DNA from: Mesorhizobium sp. L-8-3
Lineage (GTDB): Bacteria > Pseudomonadota > Alphaproteobacteria > Rhizobiales > Rhizobiaceae
Direction of reading: 5' to 3'
Assembly (NCBI RefSeq): GCF_016756615.1
Contig: NZ_AP023262.1
Coordinates: forward strand, 3,101,501-3,165,500
Length of the DNA stretch: 64,000 bases
In this document: piece after piece, positions 36,105-45,272 of the stretch
Numbering within the stretch: the first letter of the stretch is position 1
How the letters are laid out: each line of letters begins with the position of its first letter
Position numbers and translations under genes: made by a program
The notes under the pieces: model-generated
The model's database searches: none
Told to the model about the DNA's origin: nothing
What the model saw: only the letters and a program-made list of their open reading frames with translations

Positions 36105-36791
36105 ATGAAACGGTCGCGCGTCAACGAGATCATTCGGGAAGGCGACGCCTTCATCCGGTCCTTCGGCTACATCATGCCGCCCTTCGCCTATTGGTCGCCG
36201 CAGGAGCTCAAGGATCGGCGGCCGGCCGGCATCGTCGATGCCCGTCTCGGATGGGATATCACCGACTACGGGCTGGAGAAATTCGACGAACTCGGGCTCT
36301 TCCTCTTCACCGTGCGCAACGGCCGCGCCGCGGATCTGGCGCGCGGCACCGGCATGCTCTACGCCGAGAAGATCATGATCTCCCGCAAGGACCAGCTGTC
36401 GCCGATGCACCGCCATGTCGTGAAGGCGGAGGACATCATCAACCGCGGCGGCGGCAAGCTGGTGCTCGAACTCTTCATGTCGCAGCCGGACGGCGGCATC
36501 GACGACAAGGCCGAGGTGAGCGTGCCCACCGACGGCGTGATCCGGACCATGCCGGCCGGCTCGCGGCTCGGTCTCGATCCAGGCGAAAGCGTGACGCTGC
36601 TGCCGGGGGTCTGGCACGCTTTCTGGGGCGAGGGTGGGGACGTTCTGATCGGCGAAGTCTCGACCGTCAACGACGACCTCACCGACAACATCTTCGCCCA
36701 GCCGATCGGCCGCTTTTCCAGCATCGAGGAGGACGAGCCGCCGCAGCATCTGCTGGTGTCGGACTATGACAGATGGGTGAAGAGCGAATAG
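36105..36791 (+). CDS. D-lyxose isomerase-like cupin protein
   Basis: The start ATG 36105 follows GGAGG by five bases. The 228-residue protein matches the D-lyxose isomerase cupin family: FGYIMPPFAYWSPQ near the start, the metal-binding MHRHVVKAEDIINRGGGKLVLEL (His residues and Glu), and a C-terminal His in LLPGVWHAFWGEGGDVLIGEVSTVNDD. It would interconvert D-lyxose and D-xylulose, or D-mannose and D-fructose. Its last codons and stop (GAGCGAATAG) resemble the heptanucleotide repeat that follows. Confidence 0.82.
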   Translation: MKRSRVNEIIREGDAFIRSFGYIMPPFAYWSPQELKDRRPAGIVDARLGWDITDYGLEKFDELGLFLFTVRNGRAADLARGTGMLYAEKIMISRKDQLSPMHRHVVKAEDIINRGGGKLVLELFMSQPDGGIDDKAEVSVPTDGVIRTMPAGSRLGLDPGESVTLLPGVWHAFWGEGGDVLIGEVSTVNDDLTDNIFAQPIGRFSSIEEDEPPQHLLVSDYDRWVKSE

Positions 36792-36800
36792 GGAAAGAGC

Positions 36801-36823
36801 GAGTAGCGAGTAGCGAATAGCGA
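36801..36823. repeat. left arm of heptanucleotide inverted repeat
   Basis: About three heptamers (GAGTAGC, GAGTAGC, GAATAGC) are complementary to the TCGCTAT array 40 bases to the right. Together they can form a long hairpin between convergent genes. Confidence 0.75.
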
Positions 36824-36863
36824 AAAAGAGGGGTTGCGTGCCGCCAAATTCCGCGGACTTCTT

Positions 36864-36959
36864 TCGCTATTCGCTATTCGCTATTCGCTATTCGCTATTC
36901 GCTATTCGCTATTCGCTATTCGCTATTCGCTATTCGCTATTCGCTATTCGCTATTCGCT
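36864..36959. repeat. TCGCTAT heptanucleotide tandem array, 13.7 copies
   Basis: Thirteen exact TCGCTAT units and a partial fourteenth end one base before the phosphomannomutase stop codon. The array lies between convergent genes and is inverted relative to the left arm at 36801-36823. Copy number is likely variable between strains. Confidence 0.92.
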
Positions 36960-36960
36960 C

Positions 36961-38319
36961 CTACCCGCTTGCGATCAGCTTCTTCAATTTGTCCACCTTG
37001 CGAGCCAGCAGCGTCGGGTTGGCGCGGGTCTCGACATTCAGCCTCAGCAACGGCTCGGTGTTCGAGGCGCGCAGGTTGAAGCGCCAGTCGTCGAATTCCA
37101 TGCCGAGCCCGTCGAGCGTGTCCACATGAGGGTTGAAGCGCTGATAGGCTTCGGCGACCTTCTGCTGGCTCGCTTTGGCGTCGGCCACCGTGAAATTGAT
37201 CTCGCCGGAGCAGGGAAAGGCGGCGATGCGCTCTTCCATGACCTCGGCGAGCTGCGCGCCGGAAGCGGATAGTTCGGCCACGACCTCCAACCAGGCCAGC
37301 ATGCCGGAATCGCAGTAGCTGAAATCGCGGAAATAGTGGTGCGCGCTCATCTCGCCGCCGTAGATGGCGTCCTCGGCGCGCATCCTGGCCTTGAAGAAGG
37401 CATGGCCCGTCGGACAGGGTTTCGCCACGCCGCCGGCGCGCTCCACGAGCGCGATCGTGTTCCAGGTGAGCCGGGGATCGTAGACGACCGTGCCGCCGGG
37501 GCGCTCGCGCAGCATCGTCTCGGCGATCATGCCGACCAGATAGTAACCTTCGACGAATGCGCCGCGATGATCATAGAGGAAGCAGCGGTCGAAATCGCCG
37601 TCCCAGGCGATGCCGAGATCGGCGCCGCTGTCGACCACCGCCTGCGCGGCCCTGGCGCGCTTCTCCGGAAGCAGCGGGTTGGGAATGCCGTTGGGCAGGC
37701 TCGCATCCGGCTGATGGTCGATCTTGATGAATTCGAAGGGCAGATGCCGTTCGAGGAGGTCGATGACCGGGCCGGCGCAGCCATTGCCGGCGTGGCAGAC
37801 GATCTTCATCGGCTTCAGCGCCTTGCCGGCAACCTGCTGCAGCAGCCTTTCGACGTAGCGGGAACGGTCGAGCATGTCTTCGAGCCGACCACGGGCTGCA
37901 TAAGAAGCGACGGCGGGTAGGTCTGTCTCGGAGAAAACGACGGCCTCGATCGCGGCGAAGGCGTTATCCCGCGTGGCTGCGGTCGCGCCCTTCAGCACCA
38001 TCTTGATGCCGTTGTAGTCCTCCGGATTGTGGCTCGCGGTCACCATTAGCCCGGCGTCGGCGCCGGTGTCCGCGGTATGGAAATAGACCTCCTCCGTGCC
38101 GCACAAGCCGACCGGCAGGACGCCGACGCCGCTGTCGAGGAAGCCTTGAGTCAGCGCTTCTGCCAATGCCGGGCTGTCGCGCCGCATGTCGTGGCCGACG
38201 ACGATCTTTTTCGGGTCGAGCGAACGGGCCGCAGCCTGTGCGAATCGATAGGCGAAGGGCACGTTGATCTCGGCCGGGATACGGCCGCGCAGGTCATAGG
38301 CTTTGAAAGGAGGCTTCAT
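36961..38319 (-). CDS. manB: phosphomannomutase/phosphoglucomutase
   Basis: This enzyme interconverts hexose 6-phosphates and 1-phosphates for polysaccharide precursor synthesis. From ATG 38319 the product is 452 residues. It has the catalytic phosphoserine loop MVTASHNPEDYNGIK (Ser near residue 92), the metal loop GIAWDGDFDRCF, the sugar-binding GGEMSAHHYFRDFSYCDSG and the C-terminal phosphate-binding NLRASNTEPLLRLNVET. The order and length fit bacterial PMM/PGM (CpsG/AlgC type). Which sugar is preferred cannot be decided. Confidence 0.92.
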   Translation of the reverse strand: MKPPFKAYDLRGRIPAEINVPFAYRFAQAAARSLDPKKIVVGHDMRRDSPALAEALTQGFLDSGVGVLPVGLCGTEEVYFHTADTGADAGLMVTASHNPEDYNGIKMVLKGATAATRDNAFAAIEAVVFSETDLPAVASYAARGRLEDMLDRSRYVERLLQQVAGKALKPMKIVCHAGNGCAGPVIDLLERHLPFEFIKIDHQPDASLPNGIPNPLLPEKRARAAQAVVDSGADLGIAWDGDFDRCFLYDHRGAFVEGYYLVGMIAETMLRERPGGTVVYDPRLTWNTIALVERAGGVAKPCPTGHAFFKARMRAEDAIYGGEMSAHHYFRDFSYCDSGMLAWLEVVAELSASGAQLAEVMEERIAAFPCSGEINFTVADAKASQQKVAEAYQRFNPHVDTLDGLGMEFDDWRFNLRASNTEPLLRLNVETRANPTLLARKVDKLKKLIASG

Positions 38320-38468
38320 CCGGATTCCCGTCGCGTCTGTCGGACGGCGCACTCCTAACAAGAACCTGCCCTCCCGCATAGCGGGGTGTCGCGGGGAGGG
38401 CCCGCATGCCGTCACCTTCGATCCCCGGTTTTCCACTTCGTCCGGAGCGGGCAGGGGCGTTCGAGCCT

Positions 38469-39644
38469 TTATCCCGCCAGGGCCTGGTCGAGATCCGCGA
38501 TCAGGTCGTCGGCATCCTCGATGCCGGCCGAGAGGCGCACCAGCGAATCGGAGATGCCGATCGCGTCGCGCTTCTCGGCCGGGATGCTGCCATGGGTCAT
38601 CAGGGCAGGATGCTCGATCAGGCTTTCGACCCCGCCGAGGCTCTCGGCCAGGGTGAAGAGCCGGGTGCGCTCCAGGAAGCGCCTCGTACCGGCGAGGTCG
38701 CGGTCGAGTTCGACGGAGATCATGCCGCCGAAGGCATGCATCTGGCGTGCTGCGATCGCGTGCTGGGGATGGCTGGGGAGCCCTGGATAGACGACGCGTC
38801 GGACGTCGCGGCGCCCTTCGAGCCACCGGGCGATCTTCAGGCCGTTGGCCGAATGGCGCTCCATGCGGAGCGCCAGCGTCTTGATGCCGCGCAAAGCCAG
38901 GAAGCTGTCGAACGGCCCCGAGATCGCGCCGACCGCGTTCTGCAGGAATTTCAGCCGGTCGGCGATGTCCTTGTCCTCGCCGACGACGGCGACCCCGCCC
39001 ACCATGTCGGAATGTCCGTTCAGATATTTCGTGGTCGAGTGCACGACGATGTCGATGCCGAGCTCCAGCGGGCGTTGCAGATAGGGGCTGCAGAAGGTGT
39101 TGTCGGCGACCGAGATCAGGCCCTTGCGCCGCGCCAGTGCGGCGACGCCCTCGAGATCGACGACGCGCAGCAGCGGGTTGGTCGGCGTCTCGACCCAGAG
39201 CAGCTTCGTCTCCGGGCGGATCGCCGCCTCGACCGCCTCGAGGTCGGTGAAGTCGACGAAGCTCGCCTGCAGGTTCGCCGAGCGCTTGCGCACCCTTTCG
39301 AGCAGCCGGAAGGTGCCGCCGTAGATGTCGTCGGTCGCCACCACATGGGTGCCGCTGTCGAAGAGCTCGAAAACCGTGCCGATCGCGGCGAGCCCCGAGG
39401 CGAAAGCGAAGGCGGCCGTGCCGCTTTCGAGGTCGGCGACGGCCCGCTCGAAGGCGAAGCGTGTCGGGTTCTGGCTCCTGGCATATTCGAAGCCCTTGTG
39501 CACGCCCGGGCTCTGCTGGCCGTAGGTGGAGGTCGCATAGATCGGCACCATCACCGCGCCCGTCGTCGGGTCGTGGCTCTGGCCGCCATGGATAGTGCGG
39601 GTCGAGAAGGCGAGGCGATTGCGCTGCACGGGCTGGTCGTTCAT
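38469..39644 (-). CDS. cystathionine gamma-lyase/synthase family PLP enzyme
   Basis: This 391-residue protein belongs to the Cys/Met metabolism PLP family. The PLP lysine is in HSTTKYLNGHSDMVGG (about Lys203), and the aromatic pocket motif (YATSTYGQQSPG) and ETPTNPLL are conserved. Its start overlaps the cystathionine beta-synthase stop by four bases, so the pair probably performs reverse transsulfuration (homocysteine to cystathionine to cysteine). Gamma-lyase is preferred over gamma-synthase on that context. Confidence 0.9.
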   Translation of the reverse strand: MNDQPVQRNRLAFSTRTIHGGQSHDPTTGAVMVPIYATSTYGQQSPGVHKGFEYARSQNPTRFAFERAVADLESGTAAFAFASGLAAIGTVFELFDSGTHVVATDDIYGGTFRLLERVRKRSANLQASFVDFTDLEAVEAAIRPETKLLWVETPTNPLLRVVDLEGVAALARRKGLISVADNTFCSPYLQRPLELGIDIVVHSTTKYLNGHSDMVGGVAVVGEDKDIADRLKFLQNAVGAISGPFDSFLALRGIKTLALRMERHSANGLKIARWLEGRRDVRRVVYPGLPSHPQHAIAARQMHAFGGMISVELDRDLAGTRRFLERTRLFTLAESLGGVESLIEHPALMTHGSIPAEKRDAIGISDSLVRLSAGIEDADDLIADLDQALAG

Positions 39645-41029
39645 CGGTTGCGTCTCAGATGGTTGATCAGGTCGATGCGGGTGATGAGGCCGACGAACTC
39701 GTCGCCGTCGAAGACGATGGCGACCTCGTTGCGCTCGAACACCGGCAGCAGCGCGTCGAGCGTCTGGCGGGCCTGAAGCGTGTGGAGTTCGGCGGTCATG
39801 GCGGAGCGGACCGGCTGGTTGAAGCGGTCCCAGCGGCCGTCATACGGGCCCTCCACGACCGACAAGATGTCGCTCTCGTCGATGATGCCGACAAGCTTGC
39901 CGTCCTCGAGCACCGGCAGCTGCGAGACGTCGGCGCGCCGCATGCGGCCATAGGCAGTCAGCAGCGTGTCTGCGGGGCCAACGAAGACCGTGCCGCCCTC
40001 GCGATGCGAGCGGGCAACGAGATCGGAAAGGTCGCCATGCTGCTCGCGCTCGGCGAGACCCTGCTCGGCCAGCCAGAAATCGTCGAAGACCTTCGAGAGA
40101 TATTTGTTGCCGCTGTCGCAGACCAGGGTCACCACACGCTTGGCGACCGTCTGCTCGCGGCAGTAGCGCAAGGCGGCGGCGAGCAGAGTGCCGGAAGACG
40201 AGCCCGCCAAAATCCCTTCCTTGGCGAGCAGGTCGCGGGCGGCGAGCATGCTCTGCTTGTCGGGAATGGAATAGGCCTTCTTCACCAGGGACAGGTCGGC
40301 ATTGGGGGGGATGAAGTCTTCGCCGATGCCCTCGACCGTCCAGCTTCCTGCCTCCTCCAGCTTGCCCGTCTTGAGATAGGGGGCGAGCACCGAACCGACC
40401 GGATCGGCGAGCACCATCTCGGTCTTCGGCGAAACCTTCGCGAAGAAGCGGCCGAGGCCGGTCAGCGTGCCGCCCGAACCGACGCCGACGACGACGGCGT
40501 CGACATCCTCGCCGAGTTGCTTCCAGATTTCGGGGCCGGTGGTGGTTTCGTGCGCCAGCGGGTTGGCCGGGTTGGCGAACTGGTTGACGTAGAATGCGCC
40601 GGGAATGTCGGCCGCGATCTTCTCGGCCATGTCCTGATAATATTCCGGATGACCCTTGCCGACGTCCGAGCGCGTCAGGCGCACCTCGGCGCCGAGCGCC
40701 CTCAGATGCTGGATCTTCTCGCGGGACATCTTGTCCGGAACGACCAGGATGATGCGATAGCCCTTGGGAATGCCGACCTGGGCGAGGCCGAGACCGGTAT
40801 TGCCCGCCGTCGCCTCGACGATCGTTCCACCCGGCGCCAGCCGGCCGTAGCGCTCGGCGTCGGCGATCATGGAAAGCGCGATGCGGTCCTTGATCGAGCC
40901 ACCCGGATTCTGGCTCTCCAGCTTGACGAAGAGGCGGCAGCGACCGGTGTCGAAGCGTGTGAGCTCGACGACAGGCGTTTCGCCGATCAACTCCAGTACC
41001 GATCCATAAGGTCCGCGCAGGCGGCTCAT
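39641..41029 (-). CDS. cbs: cystathionine beta-synthase
   Basis: This enzyme condenses serine and homocysteine. ATG 41029 lies seven bases after GGGAGG, giving 462 residues. The PLP-dependent domain covers 1-320, with the lysine in SQNPGGSIKDRIA and the phosphate loop GVGSGGTLTGLG. Two C-terminal CBS motifs follow (about 345-460, VSQLPVLEDGKLVGIIDESD and VAIVFDGDEFVGLITRIDL). The CBS pair suggests allosteric control. No heme-binding N-terminal domain is present, as expected for bacteria. Confidence 0.92.
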   Translation of the reverse strand: MSRLRGPYGSVLELIGETPVVELTRFDTGRCRLFVKLESQNPGGSIKDRIALSMIADAERYGRLAPGGTIVEATAGNTGLGLAQVGIPKGYRIILVVPDKMSREKIQHLRALGAEVRLTRSDVGKGHPEYYQDMAEKIAADIPGAFYVNQFANPANPLAHETTTGPEIWKQLGEDVDAVVVGVGSGGTLTGLGRFFAKVSPKTEMVLADPVGSVLAPYLKTGKLEEAGSWTVEGIGEDFIPPNADLSLVKKAYSIPDKQSMLAARDLLAKEGILAGSSSGTLLAAALRYCREQTVAKRVVTLVCDSGNKYLSKVFDDFWLAEQGLAEREQHGDLSDLVARSHREGGTVFVGPADTLLTAYGRMRRADVSQLPVLEDGKLVGIIDESDILSVVEGPYDGRWDRFNQPVRSAMTAELHTLQARQTLDALLPVFERNEVAIVFDGDEFVGLITRIDLINHLRRNR

Positions 41030-41298
41030 GACTTTACCTCCCGTTCCGATGTTCGCTTCCATGCGCCGGCACCTCCCATCGGGGACATGCCACTGTTTAT
41101 CGCAACGCAAGCGGGAATGATGGGCTGCATGCAGTGAAAAATAGCCCAGGTCGGAGAAAAGTCATTCCTGAAGATGGCCTGTTTTGTGAACACTATTCTT
41201 GGACGTACCGCTCGAGCCATCGAGTGCGCGATCTTGCGGTGGCTTTCTCTCTGCCGGCGCGATAGAGGTCTGCTCTCGTTTGCTCAAGGAACACGGGA

Positions 41299-41748
41299 AT
41301 GACTGAAAAGGTCAAAGTCGACTTCGAGGCGCTGTGCCTGGCGCTCGAGATCGCCGACAGCTATCTCATTATGGACGAAGCCTATGTCGATCGTCGGACC
41401 GGCGAGGTCCATATTCCCTCCGACGATCCCGACCTTTCCGAGGTGACTGAGGACATGGCGGAATCCGAGGACTATGTTGCTGTTCCTTCCAAGCGAGAAC
41501 TCGGTTTGGGGAGCCGTGTCGCCCGGGCTTTCGCCTGGCATGAAGTGCCGGAGGATGCCGACGCCGTTTCCGACATGTTCAGCCGGAAGGGAGGTTTTTC
41601 CCGCTTCAAGAACTGGCTGGTCCAGCGCGGCAAACTCGATGCCTGGCATGCCTTCGAAGCTGAAGCCGAAGAACAGGCCCTGAGTGACTGGTGCGAGGCG
41701 AATGGGTTCGTTCTCGACAAGGGTGGAAGCCATCACAAACTTCCCTGA
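41299..41748 (+). CDS. UPF0158 family protein
   Basis: This 149-residue acidic soluble protein resembles the UPF0158 family: an N-terminal helix-strand (FEALCLALEIADSYLIMDEAYVDRRTGEV) and the conserved centre WHEVPEDAD...FSRFKNWLVQRGKLDAWHAFE, followed by EEQALSDWCEANGF. Its function is unknown. It stands alone between the cbs promoter and iolG. Confidence 0.75.
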   Translation: MTEKVKVDFEALCLALEIADSYLIMDEAYVDRRTGEVHIPSDDPDLSEVTEDMAESEDYVAVPSKRELGLGSRVARAFAWHEVPEDADAVSDMFSRKGGFSRFKNWLVQRGKLDAWHAFEAEAEEQALSDWCEANGFVLDKGGSHHKLP

Positions 41749-41773
41749 GCCGGCTTGATCGAAGAACCAAGAT

Positions 41774-41787
41774 GGAATATCTATTTC
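41774..41787. promoter_or_regulatory. candidate IolR operator upstream of iolG
   Basis: GGAATATCTATTTC has one mismatch to the GGAA-N6-TTCC palindrome reported for the rhizobial RpiR-type inositol repressor. It lies 115 bases before the iolG start. The same half-site variant (GGAA-N6-TTTC) recurs upstream of iolC. Confidence 0.5.
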
Positions 41788-41902
41788 ATCACGTGTAATA
41801 TCTGGTTCAAATATTTCGTCTTTGGGCGGCGTCTGCTCCAATCGAGCCGACGCCCCTGGATGAATGCTGCCGGTCGGTCACGGTCTTCGGGAGGAAGTTT
41901 TC

Positions 41903-42892
41903 ATGACAGTTCGTTTTGGCCTGCTGGGTGCTGGTCGCATCGGCAAGGTGCATGCAAGGGCCGTCGCCGCGGACCGCGATGCGAAGCTGGTCGCGGTCGC
42001 CGATGCCTTCGAAGCCCCGGCAAAGGAGCTCGCTTCGGCCTATGGCGCCGATGTGAGATCGATCGAGGCGATCGAGAAGGCGCCAGACATCGACGCCGTG
42101 ATCATCTGCACCCCGACCGATACCCATGCCGACCTGATCGAACGTTTCGCCAGGGCCGGCAAGGCAGTCTTCTGCGAGAAGCCGATCGACCTCGATCTGA
42201 AGCGCGTCGAGCGCTGTCTTGCCGTGGTGGAAAAGGCCGGCGCGACGCTCATGGTGGGCTTCAACCGTCGCTTCGACCCGCATTTCGCGGCGGTGCGCAA
42301 GGCCATTGACGACGGCGCCATCGGCGATGTCGAGATGGTCAGCATCACTTCGCGCGACCCAGGGCCGCCGCCGCACGACTATATCACCCGCTCCGGCGGC
42401 ATCTTCCGCGACATGACCATCCACGACTTCGATATGGCGCGTTTCCTGCTCGGCGAGGAGCCGGTGGCGGTGACGGCGCAGGCCTCCGTGCTCGTCGACA
42501 AGAAGATCGGCGAGCTCGGCGATTACGACAGCGTCAGCGTGCTTCTGCAGACCGCATCGGGCAAGCAGTGCGTGATCTCCAATTCGCGCCGGGCCACCTA
42601 TGGCTACGACCAGCGCATCGAGGTGCACGGCTCCAAAGGAATGGTGGCCGCGGAGAACCAGCGGCCGGTGTCGATCGAGGTGGCCAATGCGGGGGGCTAT
42701 ACACGTCCGCCGCTGCACGACTTCTTCATGACCCGCTATATCGACGCCTATGCCAACGAGATCGCGTCCTTCATCGCGGCGATGAACCAGGGCGCCAAGG
42801 CCATGCCGAGCGGACGCGACGGGTTGCTCGCCTTGGCGCTGGCCGATGCCGCTTTGCGCTCGGTAAAGGACGGCAAGACGATCCGCCTTTAG
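41903..42892 (+). CDS. iolG: myo-inositol 2-dehydrogenase
   Basis: IolG oxidises myo-inositol to 2-keto-myo-inositol with NAD+, the first step of the pathway. ATG 41903 follows GGGAGGAAG. The 329-residue protein has the Rossmann motif GLLGAGRIGKVHA, the Gfo/Idh/MocA catalytic signature EKPIDLDLKRVE and the downstream DMTIHDFDMARFLLGEEP (Asp/His catalytic pair). It is divergent from most iol genes and followed by an SDR gene 27 bases on. Confidence 0.93.
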   Translation: MTVRFGLLGAGRIGKVHARAVAADRDAKLVAVADAFEAPAKELASAYGADVRSIEAIEKAPDIDAVIICTPTDTHADLIERFARAGKAVFCEKPIDLDLKRVERCLAVVEKAGATLMVGFNRRFDPHFAAVRKAIDDGAIGDVEMVSITSRDPGPPPHDYITRSGGIFRDMTIHDFDMARFLLGEEPVAVTAQASVLVDKKIGELGDYDSVSVLLQTASGKQCVISNSRRATYGYDQRIEVHGSKGMVAAENQRPVSIEVANAGGYTRPPLHDFFMTRYIDAYANEIASFIAAMNQGAKAMPSGRDGLLALALADAALRSVKDGKTIRL

Positions 42893-42919
42893 ATCCATAG
42901 TTATTTTGGAGTTTCGGCC

Positions 42920-43714
42920 ATGACCGGCATGATGGAACGCAACGCGGGCACGAAGGCGATCGTGACGGGGGGCGCGCAAGGTATCGGCCTGGCCGTCGCC
43001 CGGCAGCTCGTCGCGGAGGGCTGCAGGGCGCTTGTCCTTGTCGGCCGCTCGAAAGAGAAGGGCGCCGAAGCGGTGTCTGTCATCGAGAAGCTCGGCGCCG
43101 AAGCGATCTTCGTCAGCGCCGACGTGTCGAAGCCGGACGACTGCGCCAGGGTGATGGAGGCCGGGCTCGAGCGCTTCGGTTCGCTCAACGGCCTCGTCAA
43201 CGCGGCGGCGTCTTCCGCGCGCGGTTCGCTGGTGGATACGACGCCGGAGCTCTTCGACAGCCTGTTCGCCACCAATGTGCGCGGGCCCTTCTTCATGATG
43301 CAGGGCCTGGTCCGCCACCTGCTGGCCGAGAAGAAGCCGGGCGCCATCGTCAACGTCCTGTCGATGTCCGCCCACGCCGGCCAGTCCTTCCTGACCGCCT
43401 ATTCGTCGAGCAAGGGCGCGCTCGCCGTGCTCACCAAGAATGTCGCCAATGCCTATCGCGGCAACCGGATCCGCTGCAATGCGGTGCTGCCGGGCTGGAT
43501 GGACACGCCGGGCGAGGCGGTGGTGCAGGCCAAGTTCCACGGCGCGGGGCCGGACTGGCTTGAAAAGGCCGAAGCCGCCCAGCCGATGGGACAACTGGTC
43601 AAGACGCATGAGCTTGCCGCGCTCATCACCTATATGCTCAGCCCCCAGTCCGGCGTCATGACCGGCTCGCTGGTCGACTACGACCAGAACGTCGCGGGCG
43701 CGTTCGGGGAATAG
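42920..43714 (+). CDS. short-chain dehydrogenase/reductase
   Basis: This 264-residue classical SDR has a TGGAQGIG cofactor loop at about 17-24 and a catalytic triad with Ser (NVLSMSAHAG) and Tyr/Lys (YSSSKGALAVL). The position after iolG suggests a role in inositol or related polyol metabolism, for example oxidation of another inositol isomer, but the substrate is unknown. Confidence 0.85.
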   Translation: MTGMMERNAGTKAIVTGGAQGIGLAVARQLVAEGCRALVLVGRSKEKGAEAVSVIEKLGAEAIFVSADVSKPDDCARVMEAGLERFGSLNGLVNAAASSARGSLVDTTPELFDSLFATNVRGPFFMMQGLVRHLLAEKKPGAIVNVLSMSAHAGQSFLTAYSSSKGALAVLTKNVANAYRGNRIRCNAVLPGWMDTPGEAVVQAKFHGAGPDWLEKAEAAQPMGQLVKTHELAALITYMLSPQSGVMTGSLVDYDQNVAGAFGE

Positions 43715-43812
43715 TGGGCCGTCGCGAATAGCGATTGTTTTCGATACCAGAATTTTTCTTCGCATATGTCGGCGCGATGACCTCGGCGATTGGCATCCAC
43801 CGCTCATACCGT

Positions 43813-43874
43813 CGTCATCCCGGGCCCGAAGGCGAGCCGAGCGAAGCCGGAGGCGACCCGGGGATCTATGCCGA
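43813..43874 (+). repeat. rhizobial palindromic element, copy 1
   Basis: It begins CGTCATCCCGGGCCC and ends GACCCGGGGATC plus flank. It aligns with copy 2 (44181-44241) with few differences. Confidence 0.75.
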
Positions 43875-44025
43875 GACGTCGCGACCGGCCGCTTCGGTGG
43901 AAGAAAACCATCTCGGCGTTCACGCATCACGAAGACGATATGGTGCCAATTGCCAAGTCGCCATCTTGGGGCAAATGCCGCACCGATCCCTCATCCTGCG
44001 CCGTAGCTCCCGGCATCACCGTCAC

Positions 44026-44090
44026 GGCATGGATTCTCGGGTCGCGTCGGCTTCGCTGCGCTCGCCTCCTGCCCGAGAATGACGAAGGGA
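44026..44090 (-). repeat. rhizobial palindromic element, copy 2 inverted
   Basis: It reads GGATTCTCGGGTCG...GGCTTCGCTGCGCTCGCCTCC...CGAGAATGACG, the reverse orientation of the other two copies with a diverged outer stem. Confidence 0.65.
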
Positions 44091-44180
44091 GGTGCTCTCG
44101 CCGTTAATCGTCAACGGTGGCGGCCGGCAATCGCTGATGTCGGCGACGGCATCGACGACTCGCTTCGGCCTCCGCGCCAT

Positions 44181-44241
44181 CGTCATCCCCGGGCCCGCAG
44201 GCGAGCGCAGCGAAGCCGGAGGTGACCCGGGGATCCGTGCC
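44181..44241 (+). repeat. rhizobial palindromic element, copy 3
   Basis: This is a direct copy of the element at 43813-43874, with the same GCGAAGCCGGAGG core and GACCCGGGGATC end. Confidence 0.75.
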
Positions 44242-44347
44242 GTGACATTACGGCAGCCAGATTGAGTAGAGGAAGAGCACCGCATCGGCGGCCACGTTCA
44301 TCCGGAGGCGGCAATCACGGAGCCGATGTGGTCGCCGCTCAAATGCC

Positions 44348-45145
44348 TCACGCCTTCATCAGCCACTCATGTTCCCTGGCGTTGTGGAACTTCCAGGTCC
44401 GCTTCGGACCGGCCATCACGTTGAGATAATAGAGGTCGTAGCCATGGCAGGCGGCGCAGGGGTGGTAGCCTCTGGGCACCAGCACCACGTCGCCGTCCTC
44501 CACCGCCATGGTCTCGTCGAGCGAGCGGTCGTCGGTGTAGACGCGCTGGAAGGCAAAGCCCTGCGGCGGGTTCAGCCGGTGATAATAGGTTTCCTCCAGC
44601 AGCGACTCCTCGGGCAGATTGTCCCGGTCGTGCTTGTGCGGCGGATAGCTCGACGTATGCCCGCCCGGCGTGATCACCTCGACCACCAGCAGCGAATCGG
44701 CCGGCTCGCCTTCCGGCAGGATGTTGGTGACGTAACGCGTGTTGGTGCCTTTGCCGCGGGTCTCCTGGCCGAGGCTGTCGGGAGCGATCACACGCGCGGG
44801 CAGGCCGCCGCCAAGCCCCGGCGCCGAGCAGACGGCGAGTTCGACATCGGTCTCGGCCGTTACCTTCCAGTCTGACCCTTGCGGCACGTAGACCGACCAG
44901 GGCTTGCCTTCGAAAGGCGACAATCGGCCGCCGAGCGTACCGAAATCCTCGCCTCCCGCCGAGACCTTGCCCTTACCGGAGACGAACACCAGGCAGACCT
45001 CGCGCGCGCTGGTCGATGCAGAAGCGCTCTCGCCCGGCTTCATCTTGTGGAGGTCGAAGCCGACATAGGTCCAGCCCGCGCTTTCGGGCGTGACATGGCT
45101 CACCAGCCCGCTGCCTTTCTTCGGCTTCACCAGCAGTCGCGACAT
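44348..45145 (-). CDS. iolB: 5-deoxy-glucuronate isomerase
   Basis: IolB isomerises 5-deoxy-glucuronate to 2-deoxy-5-keto-gluconate. From ATG 45145 the 265-residue protein has the bicupin IolB features: SYPPHKHDRDNLPEESLLEETYYHRLNPPQGFAFQRVYTDD, with clustered His and Glu ligands, and DVVLVPRGYHPCAACHGYDLYYLNVMAG. It is the last gene of the minus-strand iol run. Confidence 0.95.
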   Translation of the reverse strand: MSRLLVKPKKGSGLVSHVTPESAGWTYVGFDLHKMKPGESASASTSAREVCLVFVSGKGKVSAGGEDFGTLGGRLSPFEGKPWSVYVPQGSDWKVTAETDVELAVCSAPGLGGGLPARVIAPDSLGQETRGKGTNTRYVTNILPEGEPADSLLVVEVITPGGHTSSYPPHKHDRDNLPEESLLEETYYHRLNPPQGFAFQRVYTDDRSLDETMAVEDGDVVLVPRGYHPCAACHGYDLYYLNVMAGPKRTWKFHNAREHEWLMKA

Positions 45146-45272
45146 GGGCTCACTCCTCGTATCAGGCCTCGATCGCCGGTGCGGCCCGTCCGGGCCGTTC
45201 GGCTTTCGCGCCGAATGGCGTGGGCCACGCCGTCCCGCGCTCCAACGGTCGAGGAAATCGACCGTCGGCAAA

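Larger units (their letters stand above)
43715..44347. other. intergenic region with three related palindromic elements
   Basis: I see no gene in these 633 bases; ORFs here arise from the repeats. Two direct copies (43813-43874 and 44181-44241) and one inverted copy (44026-44090) share the core CGTCATCCCGGGCCC...GCGAAGCCGGAGG...GACCCGGGGATC. This is the form of mosaic palindromic elements common in rhizobial spacers. The spacer lies between the convergent SDR gene and iolB. Confidence 0.75.

Noticed and set aside
36864..36959. Heptamer array considered as a CRISPR-like array
   Set aside because: The units are seven bases with no spacers, and no cas gene is present.
43735..44285. ORFs of 87-115 codons in the spacer after the SDR gene
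   Set aside because: They are built from the three palindromic elements; such repeat-derived ORFs are a common annotation artefact in rhizobia.
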